Below are positions 7,539 through 16,526 of a DNA stretch of 42,180 nucleotides, in pieces. The stretch comes from Lachnospiraceae bacterium (GTDB lineage Bacteria > Bacillota > Clostridia > Lachnospirales > Lachnospiraceae), in contig JAIDPF010000063.1 of assembly GCA_029062895.1 (NCBI GenBank), positions 1-42,180 of the forward strand, read 5' to 3'. Every line of letters starts with the position of its first letter. The stretch's first letter is position 1. Position numbers and translations under genes: made by a program. The notes beneath the pieces are model-generated. The model was not told the DNA's origin. It did no database searches and saw only the letters and a list, made by a program, of their open reading frames with translations.

Positions 7539-9134
7539 ATGGATGAAAATCAGGTGAATCAGATGGAAATGGGAATGGACTCTCAGACGACATTTGGCAT
7601 GAGCGTTAATGGCGCTTTGGAGACGCCGCCTAAGAAGAAAAAAACAGGGTTTGTGATAGCGGGTATTATTTTTGGGCTTCTTTTGCTGCTTGGGGCGGGC
7701 GCGTTTGGAATGTTGAAGTACAGGGAACAACAGGATATGGATGCCAGCGAGGAAATGATTGCCGCTTTTATGAAAGCGTATGGGCGACTGCATCTTGAAG
7801 ACGCTTATGAAATGTTCCATCCGGATGTCAGGGACGGCGTGATCGATGAGCAGTTGGATGAATATATGATGTCTGGTCTGACTGGTTTGGAACGGTATCT
7901 TGATCTGTATTTTGGCGACATGGAACTGACGTATGAGATCAATAACTCCAAAAGACTTTCAGAAGAGGAATTGGAAGACCTTCTTTCGGAAATAGACGAT
8001 TCCTACGACGCTGATCTGGATATTGCTAAGGTATATGCTTATCAGGTGACAGAGGTTTATTCCGGAGACAATGGAACGCTTAAAGTGCGTGATAATTATT
8101 TTGTGGGAAAAGATGAGGATGACTGGTATATTATTGCGGTCACAACGGATAAAATCATAAAGAATGACGTTTCTTTCTCGATTACGGATTACTTAACAAC
8201 GGAATTGATTGATGAATTTATGGTCTTATATAGTGAAGCGATCGACGAATGTGACAGTGAGAAGATGGAAGATGCATATGGTCTTATGCATCCGGAAATA
8301 AGGGATGTATTTTTAGAGCAGTGGGTGCTCCAAAATGGTTTGGGAGATATGGGAGATTTTGTAGAGCAGAGAAATTCCCTTTATGGAGGTTTTTCATCGG
8401 AATATGAAATTATGGAGATAACTTATCTGAAAGGAAGAGAGTGGAACTCTATTCTCCGTCAAGTAGAAGATTATTTTGGTACAAAGTTTGATTTTGGCAT
8501 GCGTGGCGTATGGCAATTTGATCTGAAAGAGACTTTTTCGGGAAGCAATGGAACCGTAGTTATGGTGGAAAACTATTTTCTGGGAGAAGAAGATGGTAAG
8601 TGGTACATTATTGATATCAATTCGGAAGAGGTTATTAGCGATACCTTATATGTACAGCCAGTGTATACGGGGGATGAGGGATATGCTTCCGTTGAAGAAG
8701 CGATAGAACATTATATGTATGCATATGAAGATTTTGATGTAGAGGAAGCTTTTATGGCTTTTCATCCCGTAATCAGGGAGTATGCATTGGCAAAAGCTTG
8801 TTACAACGATGGTGTGGACGATGCGGAAGAATACAATGAGATGATAAATTCCCTTTTTGGAGGTAGTTTAACGGTTACTTATACGATTACTGCAAAGGAG
8901 GCACTTTCTGAAAGTGAACTGGAAGCCTTTTCGTATCTCCTCTGGGGTAGCGAGGTGCCGCCCGCGAATATTTCGGATGCTTGCCTGTGTCTGCTGGAGG
9001 AGCATTACGAAGGAGGCGGTGCTACGCTCGACACAGAAGAACTGATCATGGCGGGGAAAGATGGTGGTCAGTGGTTCCTTTATAACTCGACAATCATTCC
9101 GGAAGACTTTGATATAGACGCATTTGATTTTTAA
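7539..9134 (+). CDS. membrane-anchored protein with three copies of an NTF2-like domain
   Basis: A 531-residue protein. The first 36 residues are cytoplasmic and end in PPKKKK, a transmembrane helix follows at about 37-58, and the rest should be outside the cell. The external part holds three diverged copies of one domain, at about residues 73-212, 227-372 and 398-522. Each starts with a helix around EDAYEMFHPDVRD / EDAYGLMHPEIRD / EEAFMAFHPVIRE and the first two end DNYFVGKDEDDWYII / ENYFLGEEDGKWYII; the third ends in a related way. This helix-then-sheet layout suggests an NTF2-like or DUF4878-like fold, which is inference. AAAGG precedes the ATG by 10 bases. No catalytic motif is evident. 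The gene sits behind repeat copy A and ahead of the GH5 gene. Confidence 0.75.
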   Translation: MDENQVNQMEMGMDSQTTFGMSVNGALETPPKKKKTGFVIAGIIFGLLLLLGAGAFGMLKYREQQDMDASEEMIAAFMKAYGRLHLEDAYEMFHPDVRDGVIDEQLDEYMMSGLTGLERYLDLYFGDMELTYEINNSKRLSEEELEDLLSEIDDSYDADLDIAKVYAYQVTEVYSGDNGTLKVRDNYFVGKDEDDWYIIAVTTDKIIKNDVSFSITDYLTTELIDEFMVLYSEAIDECDSEKMEDAYGLMHPEIRDVFLEQWVLQNGLGDMGDFVEQRNSLYGGFSSEYEIMEITYLKGREWNSILRQVEDYFGTKFDFGMRGVWQFDLKETFSGSNGTVVMVENYFLGEEDGKWYIIDINSEEVISDTLYVQPVYTGDEGYASVEEAIEHYMYAYEDFDVEEAFMAFHPVIREYALAKACYNDGVDDAEEYNEMINSLFGGSLTVTYTITAKEALSESELEAFSYLLWGSEVPPANISDACLCLLEEHYEGGGATLDTEELIMAGKDGGQWFLYNSTIIPEDFDIDAFDF

Positions 9135-9180
9135 ACATAGGAAAGATTTCGGGTATCATGCATAGGAACGGATACTATAT

Positions 9181-9200
9181 GCGGCGGACTACTCCGCCGT
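9181..9200 (+). terminator. possible terminator stem-loop
   Basis: GCGGCGGA (9181-9188) and TCCGCCGT (9193-9200) form an 8-bp GC-rich stem with a 4-base loop, followed by ATAATCTTTT. The T tract is weak, so termination may be partial. Confidence 0.55.
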
Positions 9201-9275
9201 ATAATCTTTTATCATCTTTATTTATGAAAATAAATATGCTATGCTGTACTTAATATAAAGATGGGGGATGATCGG

Positions 9276-10823
9276 ATGGATCAGAAAAAAACAGAAAAAG
9301 TGATTTTTATGATATGCGGCGTGCTGGGTGTAGTTTTTCTTGCGGTCTTTGGAGTATTTTTGATACGCATGGGCAAAAGCTCAGAGCGGTCGACGGAGAT
9401 GGCAGAACAGGTAGAGGAGCCTTCCGTGACGGAGGGAGGAGAAATGTCGGCTTCCGCCGGAAGCGCGGCGCAGGAAATCATCCTGCAGAATGGAAACGGA
9501 GAGAATGGACAGGATGCCGGGGTTGCGGATCTGACAGAGAGCGGGTCTGATGTATCCGCTTCCGAAGGAGCTCCGGTGGTATTTACCAGTAATGCTTCCC
9601 AGTCAACGGAGGGTGACTGGCTTTTTGTAGAGGGCAACCGGATCGTCGATGCCAGCGGTAAACCGGTCTGGCTGACCGGTATCAACTGGTTTGGCTATAA
9701 TACGGGTACGAATTGTTTTGACGGACTCTGGACCTGTGATCTTAACAGCTCTATCAAGGCGATTGCCGATCACGGATTTAATATTTTAAGGATTCCTATT
9801 TCTACCCAGTTATTATTGCAGTGGAAGAATGGGGAGTATCCTACGGCAAATTTTAATCAGGCGACTAATGATTATCTGGTGGGCATGAACTCTTTGGAGA
9901 TATTTGATTATGTTCTGGATCTGTGCGAACAGAACGGTATCAAGGTGCTGCTGGATACCCACTGCGCCATGACCAATGCGTCGGGTCATACGGTCAATCT
10001 ATGGGTAGACGGCGAGATCGACGAAGCGGATTTTATTGAAGCATGGGTATGGGTGGCGGATCGTTATAAGAATAATGATACGATCATTGCGTTTGATCTG
10101 AAGAATGAGCCGCACGGTAAGCCGTATGAACAAAATAAGGCGATCTGGAATGATTCGACAGATCCGAATAATTGGAAATATGTTGCGGAAAAGACGGCGG
10201 CACAGATCCTTGCGGTCAATCCGAATGTATTGATCTTAATAGAAGGACTGGAGATATATCCGGTGGATATTACGTCCAATGGCGATTATCATTCCACGGA
10301 TGAGGATGATTATTATTTTAACTGGTGGGGAGGCAATCTGCGTGGTGTAAGGGATTATCCGGTGGATCTGGGAGAGTTTAATAATAAACTGGTCTATTCT
10401 CCACATGATTACGGACCTACGGTCTATCAGCAGCCTTGGTTTTATGATGGATATGATTATGATTCTCTGTTGGAGGACTGCTGGCGCGATAACTGGTTCT
10501 ATATCTATGAGGATGGCACGGCACCTCTCCTGCTCGGAGAGTGGGGCGGTTTTATGCGTGAACCGAATCTGACATGGATGACACATCTGCGGACTCTGAT
10601 CGGGAAGTATCATCTGCATTATACCTTCTGGTGTTTTAACGCCAATTCCGGTGATACCGGCGGATTGGTGCTGGATGATTTTACGACATGGGATGAGGAA
10701 AAATATGCTTTTGTCAAGGAAGTATTGTGGCAGCAGGATGGAATGTTTGTCGGACTGGATCATGAGATCCCGCTGGGGGCAAATGGGATTACCTTAACGG
10801 AAGCGGAATATGAGAACTGGTAG
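9276..10823 (+). CDS. membrane-anchored glycoside hydrolase family 5 (endo-beta-glucanase-like)
   Basis: A 515-residue GH5 enzyme that would cleave beta-1,4-linked glucan or a related beta-glycan outside the cell. A short N-terminus and one transmembrane helix (about residues 9-31) are followed by a low-complexity Gly/Ser/Glu linker to about residue 112 and then the TIM-barrel catalytic domain. The acid/base is Glu278 in FDLKNEP and the nucleophile is Glu422 in LLGEWGG; VYSPHDYGPTVYQQ near 373 is typical of bacterial GH5 cellulases. No carbohydrate-binding or dockerin module is seen. An ATG at 9261 is also in frame, but the GGGGGAT ribosome binding site favours 9276. The exact glycan (cellulose, mannan, xyloglucan) is not decidable here. 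Confidence 0.9.
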   Translation: MDQKKTEKVIFMICGVLGVVFLAVFGVFLIRMGKSSERSTEMAEQVEEPSVTEGGEMSASAGSAAQEIILQNGNGENGQDAGVADLTESGSDVSASEGAPVVFTSNASQSTEGDWLFVEGNRIVDASGKPVWLTGINWFGYNTGTNCFDGLWTCDLNSSIKAIADHGFNILRIPISTQLLLQWKNGEYPTANFNQATNDYLVGMNSLEIFDYVLDLCEQNGIKVLLDTHCAMTNASGHTVNLWVDGEIDEADFIEAWVWVADRYKNNDTIIAFDLKNEPHGKPYEQNKAIWNDSTDPNNWKYVAEKTAAQILAVNPNVLILIEGLEIYPVDITSNGDYHSTDEDDYYFNWWGGNLRGVRDYPVDLGEFNNKLVYSPHDYGPTVYQQPWFYDGYDYDSLLEDCWRDNWFYIYEDGTAPLLLGEWGGFMREPNLTWMTHLRTLIGKYHLHYTFWCFNANSGDTGGLVLDDFTTWDEEKYAFVKEVLWQQDGMFVGLDHEIPLGANGITLTEAEYENW

Positions 10824-10860
10824 AGCAATTATTTGAATATGTGCTTATTTGCAAAAAAAG

Positions 10861-10889
10861 TTGCATTTTTGTAGATTTCATAATACAAT
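10861..10889 (+). promoter_or_regulatory. sigma-A-type promoter of the ABC importer operon
   Basis: -35 TTGCAT (10861-10866), -10 TACAAT (10884-10889), spacer 17 bp. It lies between the GH5 gene and the binding-protein gene, so the importer can be transcribed independently of GH5. Confidence 0.65.
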
Positions 10890-10927
10890 ATGGGCGACAA
10901 CTAAATATTCTCAAAGGAGGAACAAGC

Positions 10928-12448
10928 ATGAAAGCAGGAAAGAGACTGTTTGGTCTGTTTTTGGCAGGTGTGCTTATGACGACGACTATTACACTGGGTG
11001 GATGCTCAGGCGATAAGGCGGAAGGCGCTTCTTTGGATTCGATTACCATTGGTATTCCACAGGACTTGGAAGACGGTCTTGACCCGCACATTGTGAACGC
11101 GGCAGGAACAGATGAGATCCTGTTCAATATCTATGAGGGACTTGTGAAATACGATTCCGAGGGTAATCTGAATGATGCCTTAGCCGAAGACCATGTCATA
11201 AGCGAAGACGGAAAGGTTTATACCTTTACATTGAGGGATGGGGTAACCTTCCATGATGGAAGTGCGGTGACGGCAGAGGATGTTATTTATTCCATTGAAC
11301 GCTGTGCCGACACTTCAGCAGGGGACCCGCTGGTGGCGGCATTTTCTAATATTGCCGGTATTGAGAAAACGGATGAGAGGACGGTTGTCATCACATTAAA
11401 GGAACCGGATACAGAGTTTCTGGCGTCCATGACTACGGCGATTATGCCGGCGTCCAATACGGATCCGAACAATGTGGTGATCGGAACCGGTCCGTATCGT
11501 TTTATCAGCAGGACGCCGCAGGAATCCATTATACTGGAGGCCTATGATGGCTATTGGGGTGAACCGGCGCATATCCGTAATGTCACCCTGAAGATCTGTG
11601 CCAATCCGGATGCGATCACGATGGAACTGTTGGGCGGTTCTATTGATATGTACTGCCGCATTACAGATGCTCAGGTGAAGGAGCTGGAAGGAAGCCAGTA
11701 TGAGATTCTGGAGGGTACCATGAATCTGGTGCAGGCGATGTATCTGAACAATGCTGTGGAGCCATTTGACGACGTCAGGGTACGTCAGGCGCTTTGCTAT
11801 GCCATCAATCCGCAGGAGATCATGGATTATGTATCCGACGGTAAGGGGACGGAGCTTGGAAGCAGTGTATTTCCGGCATTTGGTAAATATTATGAGGAAA
11901 GCTTAAATCACACTTATGATCAGGATCTGGAAATGGCAAGAACGCTTTTAGCTGACGCAGGATATCCCAACGGATTTTCCTTTTCTATTACGGTGCCTTC
12001 CAATTACGCGCCCCATGTTTCCACGGCGCAGGTGCTGGTGGAACAGCTCAAGGAGATCGGAGTGGATGCTAAGATCAATCTGGTTGAGTGGGATACATGG
12101 TTATCAGATGTTTATGTGGGACGTAATTTCGAGGCAACCGTTGTGGGCGTGGATGCGAGCGAACTGACGGCAAGAGCCTTGCTGCAGCGTTTTGTATCGG
12201 ACAATGGTAAAAACTTTATCAACTTTAATTCCGCTGACTATGATGCCGCATTTGCCAATGCGATTGCCACGGTGGATGATGCGAGTCAGACAGAATATTA
12301 TAAAGAATGTCTGAGCATTTTGTCTACGGAAGCGGCTAATGTATATATTCAGGATCTGCCGTCATTTGTGGCGATCAATGAAAATATCGGAGGATACGAA
12401 TTTTATCCGATTTATGTGCAGGATTTTGCAAAGTTGTATTATAAATAA
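10928..12448 (+). CDS. ABC transporter substrate-binding lipoprotein (SBP family 5, OppA/DppA type)
   Basis: A 506-residue lipoprotein that captures solute outside the membrane for the importer encoded next. The signal peptide ends in the lipobox LGGC with Cys26 as lipidation site. The mature part shows family-5 hallmarks: IYEGLVKYDSEGN near the start, YTFTLRDGVTFHDGSAVTAEDV, and GTGPYRFISRTP. The ATG at 10928 has AGGAGG 8 bases upstream; the frame extends further upstream but that part would precede the signal peptide. Family-5 proteins bind peptides, nickel or, in some bacteria, oligosaccharides; the adjacent GH5 gene makes the last option worth considering. It heads the operon of permeases and ATPases. 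Confidence 0.93.
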   Translation: MKAGKRLFGLFLAGVLMTTTITLGGCSGDKAEGASLDSITIGIPQDLEDGLDPHIVNAAGTDEILFNIYEGLVKYDSEGNLNDALAEDHVISEDGKVYTFTLRDGVTFHDGSAVTAEDVIYSIERCADTSAGDPLVAAFSNIAGIEKTDERTVVITLKEPDTEFLASMTTAIMPASNTDPNNVVIGTGPYRFISRTPQESIILEAYDGYWGEPAHIRNVTLKICANPDAITMELLGGSIDMYCRITDAQVKELEGSQYEILEGTMNLVQAMYLNNAVEPFDDVRVRQALCYAINPQEIMDYVSDGKGTELGSSVFPAFGKYYEESLNHTYDQDLEMARTLLADAGYPNGFSFSITVPSNYAPHVSTAQVLVEQLKEIGVDAKINLVEWDTWLSDVYVGRNFEATVVGVDASELTARALLQRFVSDNGKNFINFNSADYDAAFANAIATVDDASQTEYYKECLSILSTEAANVYIQDLPSFVAINENIGGYEFYPIYVQDFAKLYYK

Positions 12449-12517
12449 TATGTTTAGCGGCAAATAAATTGCGCCGGAGACAAAGGATACCATCAGAAGA
12501 GAAAGGGGCATAAGAAC

Positions 12518-13462
12518 ATGGTTATGTATTATATAAAAAAGTTCTTATCAATGTGCGCCACGCTTCTGGTGGTATCATTTTTTGTATTTGCTGCATTTGC
12601 CATTATCCCCGGAGACCCGGCGACTTCGCTGCTGGGGACAAATGCAACGCAGGAGAGTGTGGCGCAGCTTCGGGAACAGATGGGGTTGAACCGTCCGTTT
12701 TTAGTACGATATGGCGAGTGGGTAGGGAGTTTTCTCCGCGGTGATCTCGGAGAATCTTACAGCTATCATATTCCGGTATCGTCCATGATCGTGGAAAAGC
12801 TGCCGATCACGATGACGATGTCGGTGATTGCGCTGCTGCTTACAATTGTCTGCTCGGTGCCGATTGGTGTTCTGCTGGCGAAATATACCGGCAGCAGGTT
12901 AGATAAAGTTGGTTATGCAGTCAATCAGGTGATGATGTCGATTCCGGCATTTTTTCTGGGAATCATATTTACCTATGTGTTCGGACTGGTGCTGAAATGG
13001 TTCCGCCCGGGCGGTTATGTTTCCTATACCAAGGATTTTTGGGGATTTTTGAAATATCTGATCATGCCGTCCATTGCCATCGCGATACCCAAATGCGCCA
13101 TGGCGGTGAAATTGATCAGGAGTTCGATCCTGACGGAAGCGAAGAAAGATTATGTCAGAACAGCATACAGCAGGGGAAACAGCACGACGGAAGTGCTTTA
13201 CCGCCATGTACTAAGAAATGCGATGCTTCCTGTCGTAACTTTTTGGGGGATGGCTTTTACGGATATGATCGCAGGGAGTATTGTGGTTGAGCAGGTATTT
13301 AACATTCCGGGACTGGGGCGGATCTTGTTAACTTCCATATCGAATCGTGATTTTCCGGTGGTGGAAGCCATCATCATACTGATCGCGGTATTGGTATTGG
13401 TGACTAATTTTCTGGTGGATATCTTATATCGCGTATTAGATGCAAGAATTGCCGAATCATAA
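12518..13462 (+). CDS. ABC transporter permease (DppB/OppB type)
   Basis: A 314-residue inner-membrane permease, one half of the channel of the family-5 importer. The first transmembrane helix is at about residues 9-29. The conserved post-helix-1 segment FAIIPGDPATSLLG and MREQMGL-type region are present, and the EAA loop is recognisable around YVRTAYSRGNSTTEVLYRHVLRNAMLP, the site that docks on the ATPases. About six helices are expected. It starts 69 bp after the binding-protein gene and is followed by the partner permease, in the standard order SBP-B-C-D-F. Confidence 0.93.
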   Translation: MVMYYIKKFLSMCATLLVVSFFVFAAFAIIPGDPATSLLGTNATQESVAQLREQMGLNRPFLVRYGEWVGSFLRGDLGESYSYHIPVSSMIVEKLPITMTMSVIALLLTIVCSVPIGVLLAKYTGSRLDKVGYAVNQVMMSIPAFFLGIIFTYVFGLVLKWFRPGGYVSYTKDFWGFLKYLIMPSIAIAIPKCAMAVKLIRSSILTEAKKDYVRTAYSRGNSTTEVLYRHVLRNAMLPVVTFWGMAFTDMIAGSIVVEQVFNIPGLGRILLTSISNRDFPVVEAIIILIAVLVLVTNFLVDILYRVLDARIAES

Positions 13463-13532
13463 TAGCGGCATTTTCATTCAAACCTGAGTTGCGGCATAGC
13501 TGCTACATATGTTGGCGGAAGGGAGGAAGCGC

Positions 13533-14327
13533 ATGAAAAGTAAATATCATAACGCGTATTTTATGATTGGCGCAGGTATTACCGCAGTTCTGGCGCTTCT
13601 GGCATTGATCGGGTGTTTCTATACGCCGTATGATCCGGACGCTATGAATCTGGCGGCAAAAAATACCGGTATTTCCTGGCAGCACTGGATGGGGTGTGAT
13701 AATTTTGGAAGAGATATCTTCAGTCGCGTAATGGAGGGGATCAGAAATACCTTTTTTATTTCTGTTGTAACAGTCGCCATCGGCACTTTCTTTGGCTTGC
13801 TTGTGGGCGCGCTGACGGGATATTTTGGTGGACTTCTGGACGAAGTGCTGATGCGGGTGAACGACGCGTTATTTTCATTTCCCAGCATCCTTTTGGCACT
13901 TGTTATGGTAAGCCTTCTGGGGATGGGAACGGTCAATGTTACATTGGCGCTGGGGATCGCGTTTATCCCAAGCTTTGCAAGGATCGTCAGATCAGAATAT
14001 ATGAAGCAGAAAAGTCTGGATTATGTGACCAGCGCAAGACTGATGGGGGCGTCTCATTTCAGGATTATTTTTGTACATATTCTGCCCAATATTTTACCGA
14101 TTCTGATATCGTCGATCATCATCGGATTCAATAACGCGGTTTTGGCGGAGGCTGGTCTGAGTTATCTTGGTATCGGGATCCAGCCGCCTGACGCGTCGCT
14201 TGGCAGGATGCTTTCCGAGGCGCAGTCATTTTTATTTACGATTCCATGGTATGCGGTATTTCCGGGACTGATGATTGTATTGATGGTGCTGGGATTTTCC
14301 ATGATGTCAGAGGGGCTGAATACTTGA
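13533..14327 (+). CDS. ABC transporter permease (DppC/OppC type)
   Basis: A 264-residue second permease of the importer. The N-terminal helix (about residues 11-31) is followed by FYTPYDPDAMNL and HWMGCDNFGRDIFSRVMEG, the characteristic C-subunit stretch (LGTD-x-x-GRD in other members). The EAA loop is DYVTSARLMGASHFRIIFVHILPN. The chosen ATG has GGGAGG six bases upstream; an in-frame ATG at 13509 lacks one. The C-terminus (MMSEGLNT) is a little shorter than the family's usual LNDALDP ending, which may reflect the close-packed next gene. Confidence 0.93.
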   Translation: MKSKYHNAYFMIGAGITAVLALLALIGCFYTPYDPDAMNLAAKNTGISWQHWMGCDNFGRDIFSRVMEGIRNTFFISVVTVAIGTFFGLLVGALTGYFGGLLDEVLMRVNDALFSFPSILLALVMVSLLGMGTVNVTLALGIAFIPSFARIVRSEYMKQKSLDYVTSARLMGASHFRIIFVHILPNILPILISSIIIGFNNAVLAEAGLSYLGIGIQPPDASLGRMLSEAQSFLFTIPWYAVFPGLMIVLMVLGFSMMSEGLNT

Positions 14328-14350
14328 AGCCAGAAATGGAGAACGATAGA

Positions 14351-15139
14351 ATGCTTTTGACCATAGAGCAGCTCACAATTGAATTTTATGATCATTTGCT
14401 TCCGGAGCGTGTGGTGGAGGACGTTTCTTTTTCGTTGGAGGAAGGGGAGATCCTTGGTATCGTGGGCGAGTCCGGTTCCGGAAAATCCATGACGGCGCTG
14501 GCGGTCGCAGGACTGCTGTCCCGAAAGGATATGAAAAAAACGGGCAGGATTTTGTTCGATGGGGAGGACCTTCTTTCCATGCGGCGTTCTGATCTAAGAA
14601 AGCTCCAGGGCAATGAGATCAGCATGATCTTTCAGGAACCGATGACGGCGTTAAATCCGACGATGAGGATTGGAAAGCAGGTGGAAGAGGCGCTCCGCAT
14701 TCATTTTAATATGACGAAGGAAGAACAGAAGCGGGCGACTCTGGAGTGGCTGGACAAGGTGGAACTGGAGGATGTGGAACGGGTATATGACAGTTATCCG
14801 CATGAACTTTCCGGTGGGATGCGCCAGCGCGTGATGATTGCGGCGGCGATGGTGTCGGGACCCAGACTTTTGATCGCGGATGAGCCGACGACGGCCTTAG
14901 ACGTAACTGTACAGGCGCAGATTATACAACTGTTAAAGAAGATTAACCAAAAGGACCATACGGCGATTATGTTCATTTCCCATGATCTTAGTCTGGTGCG
15001 GCAGCTCTGTCATCGTGTGATTGTGATGAAAGACGGGCGTATTGTGGAGGAAGGTGAATGTGATGCCATATTTGAAACGCCGCAGGAAGATTATACAAAA
15101 CGTCTGATTGCCGCGATCCCCAGAATACCGGTAAGTTAA
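14351..15139 (+). CDS. ABC transporter ATP-binding protein (DppD/OppD type)
   Basis: A 262-residue ATPase that powers the importer. Walker A is GESGSGKS (39-46), the Q loop lies in MIFQEPMTALNP, the signature is LSGGMRQR (153-160), and Walker B is LLIADEP (173-179), with the switch His in FISHDLSL. It lacks the roughly 60-residue C-terminal extension, often iron-sulphur-binding, found in many OppD/DppD proteins. GGAG nine bases before ATG 14351 supports this start; ATG 14336 and longer in-frame starts are possible. It begins 24 bp after the permease stop codon. Confidence 0.92.
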   Translation: MLLTIEQLTIEFYDHLLPERVVEDVSFSLEEGEILGIVGESGSGKSMTALAVAGLLSRKDMKKTGRILFDGEDLLSMRRSDLRKLQGNEISMIFQEPMTALNPTMRIGKQVEEALRIHFNMTKEEQKRATLEWLDKVELEDVERVYDSYPHELSGGMRQRVMIAAAMVSGPRLLIADEPTTALDVTVQAQIIQLLKKINQKDHTAIMFISHDLSLVRQLCHRVIVMKDGRIVEEGECDAIFETPQEDYTKRLIAAIPRIPVS

Positions 15140-15191
15140 ATAATGGATCCGAAAAACAGACGCAGCGTGGTATATGATGGAGAGTATTGTT

Positions 15192-15971
15192 ATGTCGCAG
15201 GAGAATGTATTAAATGAATATATTTTATCGGTTCGAGATCTTGTAGTGTCCTATCCGGCAAAGAGATTGTCCTTTGGCAGGAAACAGGAAAAGAAGGTTT
15301 TGGACGGTGTGACCTTTCAGATGAAGGAAGGGGAGATCTTGGGACTTGCTGGAGAGAGCGGCTGTGGGAAGACCACTATTGCAAGGACACTTTTGCATAT
15401 AGTGAACCCCCAAAGCGGGTCAATTGACTGTAAGGTGGATAAAGTACAGATGGTGTTTCAGGACCCGTACAGCTCCCTAAATCCTGCAAAGACGATTTCG
15501 TGGATATTACAGGAACCGCTGAAACTAAATACGAAGGATGATGCAGAAACAAGGCTGAAAAAAGTAAAAGACATGGTAGAGCAGGTGGGGTTGGATCCAT
15601 CGGTGTTAGATAAAAAGCCTTCTGAATTGTCCGGTGGGATGCGCCAGAGGGTATGTATTGGTCTTGCTCTGATGCAGAACCCCAAACTTTTGATTGCGGA
15701 TGAACCGGTATCTGCGCTGGATGTGACGATACAGGCTCAGATCCTTGAACTTCTAAGAGATATTCAGAAAAAAAATAACATTTCTATTCTATTTATTTCC
15801 CATGATTTGCGGACAATGTATCATTTTTGTGATAGAATCTTAATTATGCGGGAAGGGAAGATCATAGAACAGGGAGTACCTGAAGTGATGTACCGGGAGC
15901 CGAAAGAGGATTATACAAAACTTCTGTTGGCCAGCGCTGACTTGGGAAATCTTTCCGGCGGTTCCGGCTGA
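15192..15971 (+). CDS. ABC transporter ATP-binding protein (DppF/OppF type)
   Basis: A 259-residue second ATPase of the importer. Walker A is GESGCGKT (54-61), the Q-loop segment is MVFQDPYSSLNP, the signature is LSGGMRQRV, Walker B is LLIADEP, and the switch His is in FISHDLRT. As in its partner, the C-terminal oligopeptide-type extension is missing. GGAG 11 bases ahead favours ATG 15192, but ATG 15174 in the same frame is possible and would add six residues. It ends 27 bp before yqeG with no terminator, so the transporter and the yqeG-aroE-aroK genes may share a transcript. Confidence 0.92.
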   Translation: MSQENVLNEYILSVRDLVVSYPAKRLSFGRKQEKKVLDGVTFQMKEGEILGLAGESGCGKTTIARTLLHIVNPQSGSIDCKVDKVQMVFQDPYSSLNPAKTISWILQEPLKLNTKDDAETRLKKVKDMVEQVGLDPSVLDKKPSELSGGMRQRVCIGLALMQNPKLLIADEPVSALDVTIQAQILELLRDIQKKNNISILFISHDLRTMYHFCDRILIMREGKIIEQGVPEVMYREPKEDYTKLLLASADLGNLSGGSG

Positions 15972-15998
15972 AGAATTTTATGGAAGGAAAATGGGCGC

Positions 15999-16508
15999 AT
16001 GCTGGAAAAACTTTATCCGGGAGAATATCTGGATTCCACCTATCAGATTGATTTTAGAAAGCTTTATTCAGAGGGTTATCGTGGCGTGATCTTTGATATT
16101 GACAATACGCTGGTGCCGCATGGCGCTCCTTCGGATGAAAGAAGCAATGCTTTATTTCAGGAACTGCATAAGGCGGGATGGAAGACGATGGTGCTTTCCA
16201 ATAATAAAGAACCAAGAGTGAAACTGTTTGCAGACAAGGTGGGAACGGATTATATTTATGATGCGGGAAAGCCCGGAAGAAAAGGGTATTTGGATGCAAT
16301 GGAGCATATGGGAACAGACATGTCGAATACACTTTTTGTGGGAGATCAGATATTCACAGACATCTGGGGCGCCAACCGGACTGGAATCAGGACGATCATG
16401 GTGAAGCCGATCCATCCCAAAGAGGAGATACAGATTGTTTTAAAGCGATATCTGGAGAAAGTTGTGCTTTATTTTTATCAACAAAAGCAGAAAGTAAAAA
16501 ATAAATAA
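15999..16508 (+). CDS. yqeG: YqeG family HAD-type phosphatase
   Basis: A 169-residue member of the HAD superfamily IIIA subfamily found throughout Firmicutes. Motif I is FDIDNTLVPHG with the nucleophile Asp, motif II is VLSNN, and motif IV is GDQIFTDIWGANR; a Lys in the AGKPGRKGY stretch supplies motif III. The natural substrate of YqeG proteins is not settled; in Bacillus the gene neighbours aroD/aroE and ribosome-assembly genes, and here it likewise sits directly upstream of aroE (18-bp gap). It probably shares a transcript with aroE and aroK. Confidence 0.93.
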   Translation: MLEKLYPGEYLDSTYQIDFRKLYSEGYRGVIFDIDNTLVPHGAPSDERSNALFQELHKAGWKTMVLSNNKEPRVKLFADKVGTDYIYDAGKPGRKGYLDAMEHMGTDMSNTLFVGDQIFTDIWGANRTGIRTIMVKPIHPKEEIQIVLKRYLEKVVLYFYQQKQKVKNK

Positions 16509-16526
16509 TATGGTGGAAGAAAAATT

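Noticed and set aside
10841-10927. Upstream extension of the substrate-binding protein frame
   Set aside because: It would put 29 residues before a complete signal peptide, overlaps the promoter, and AGGAGG sits right before ATG 10928.
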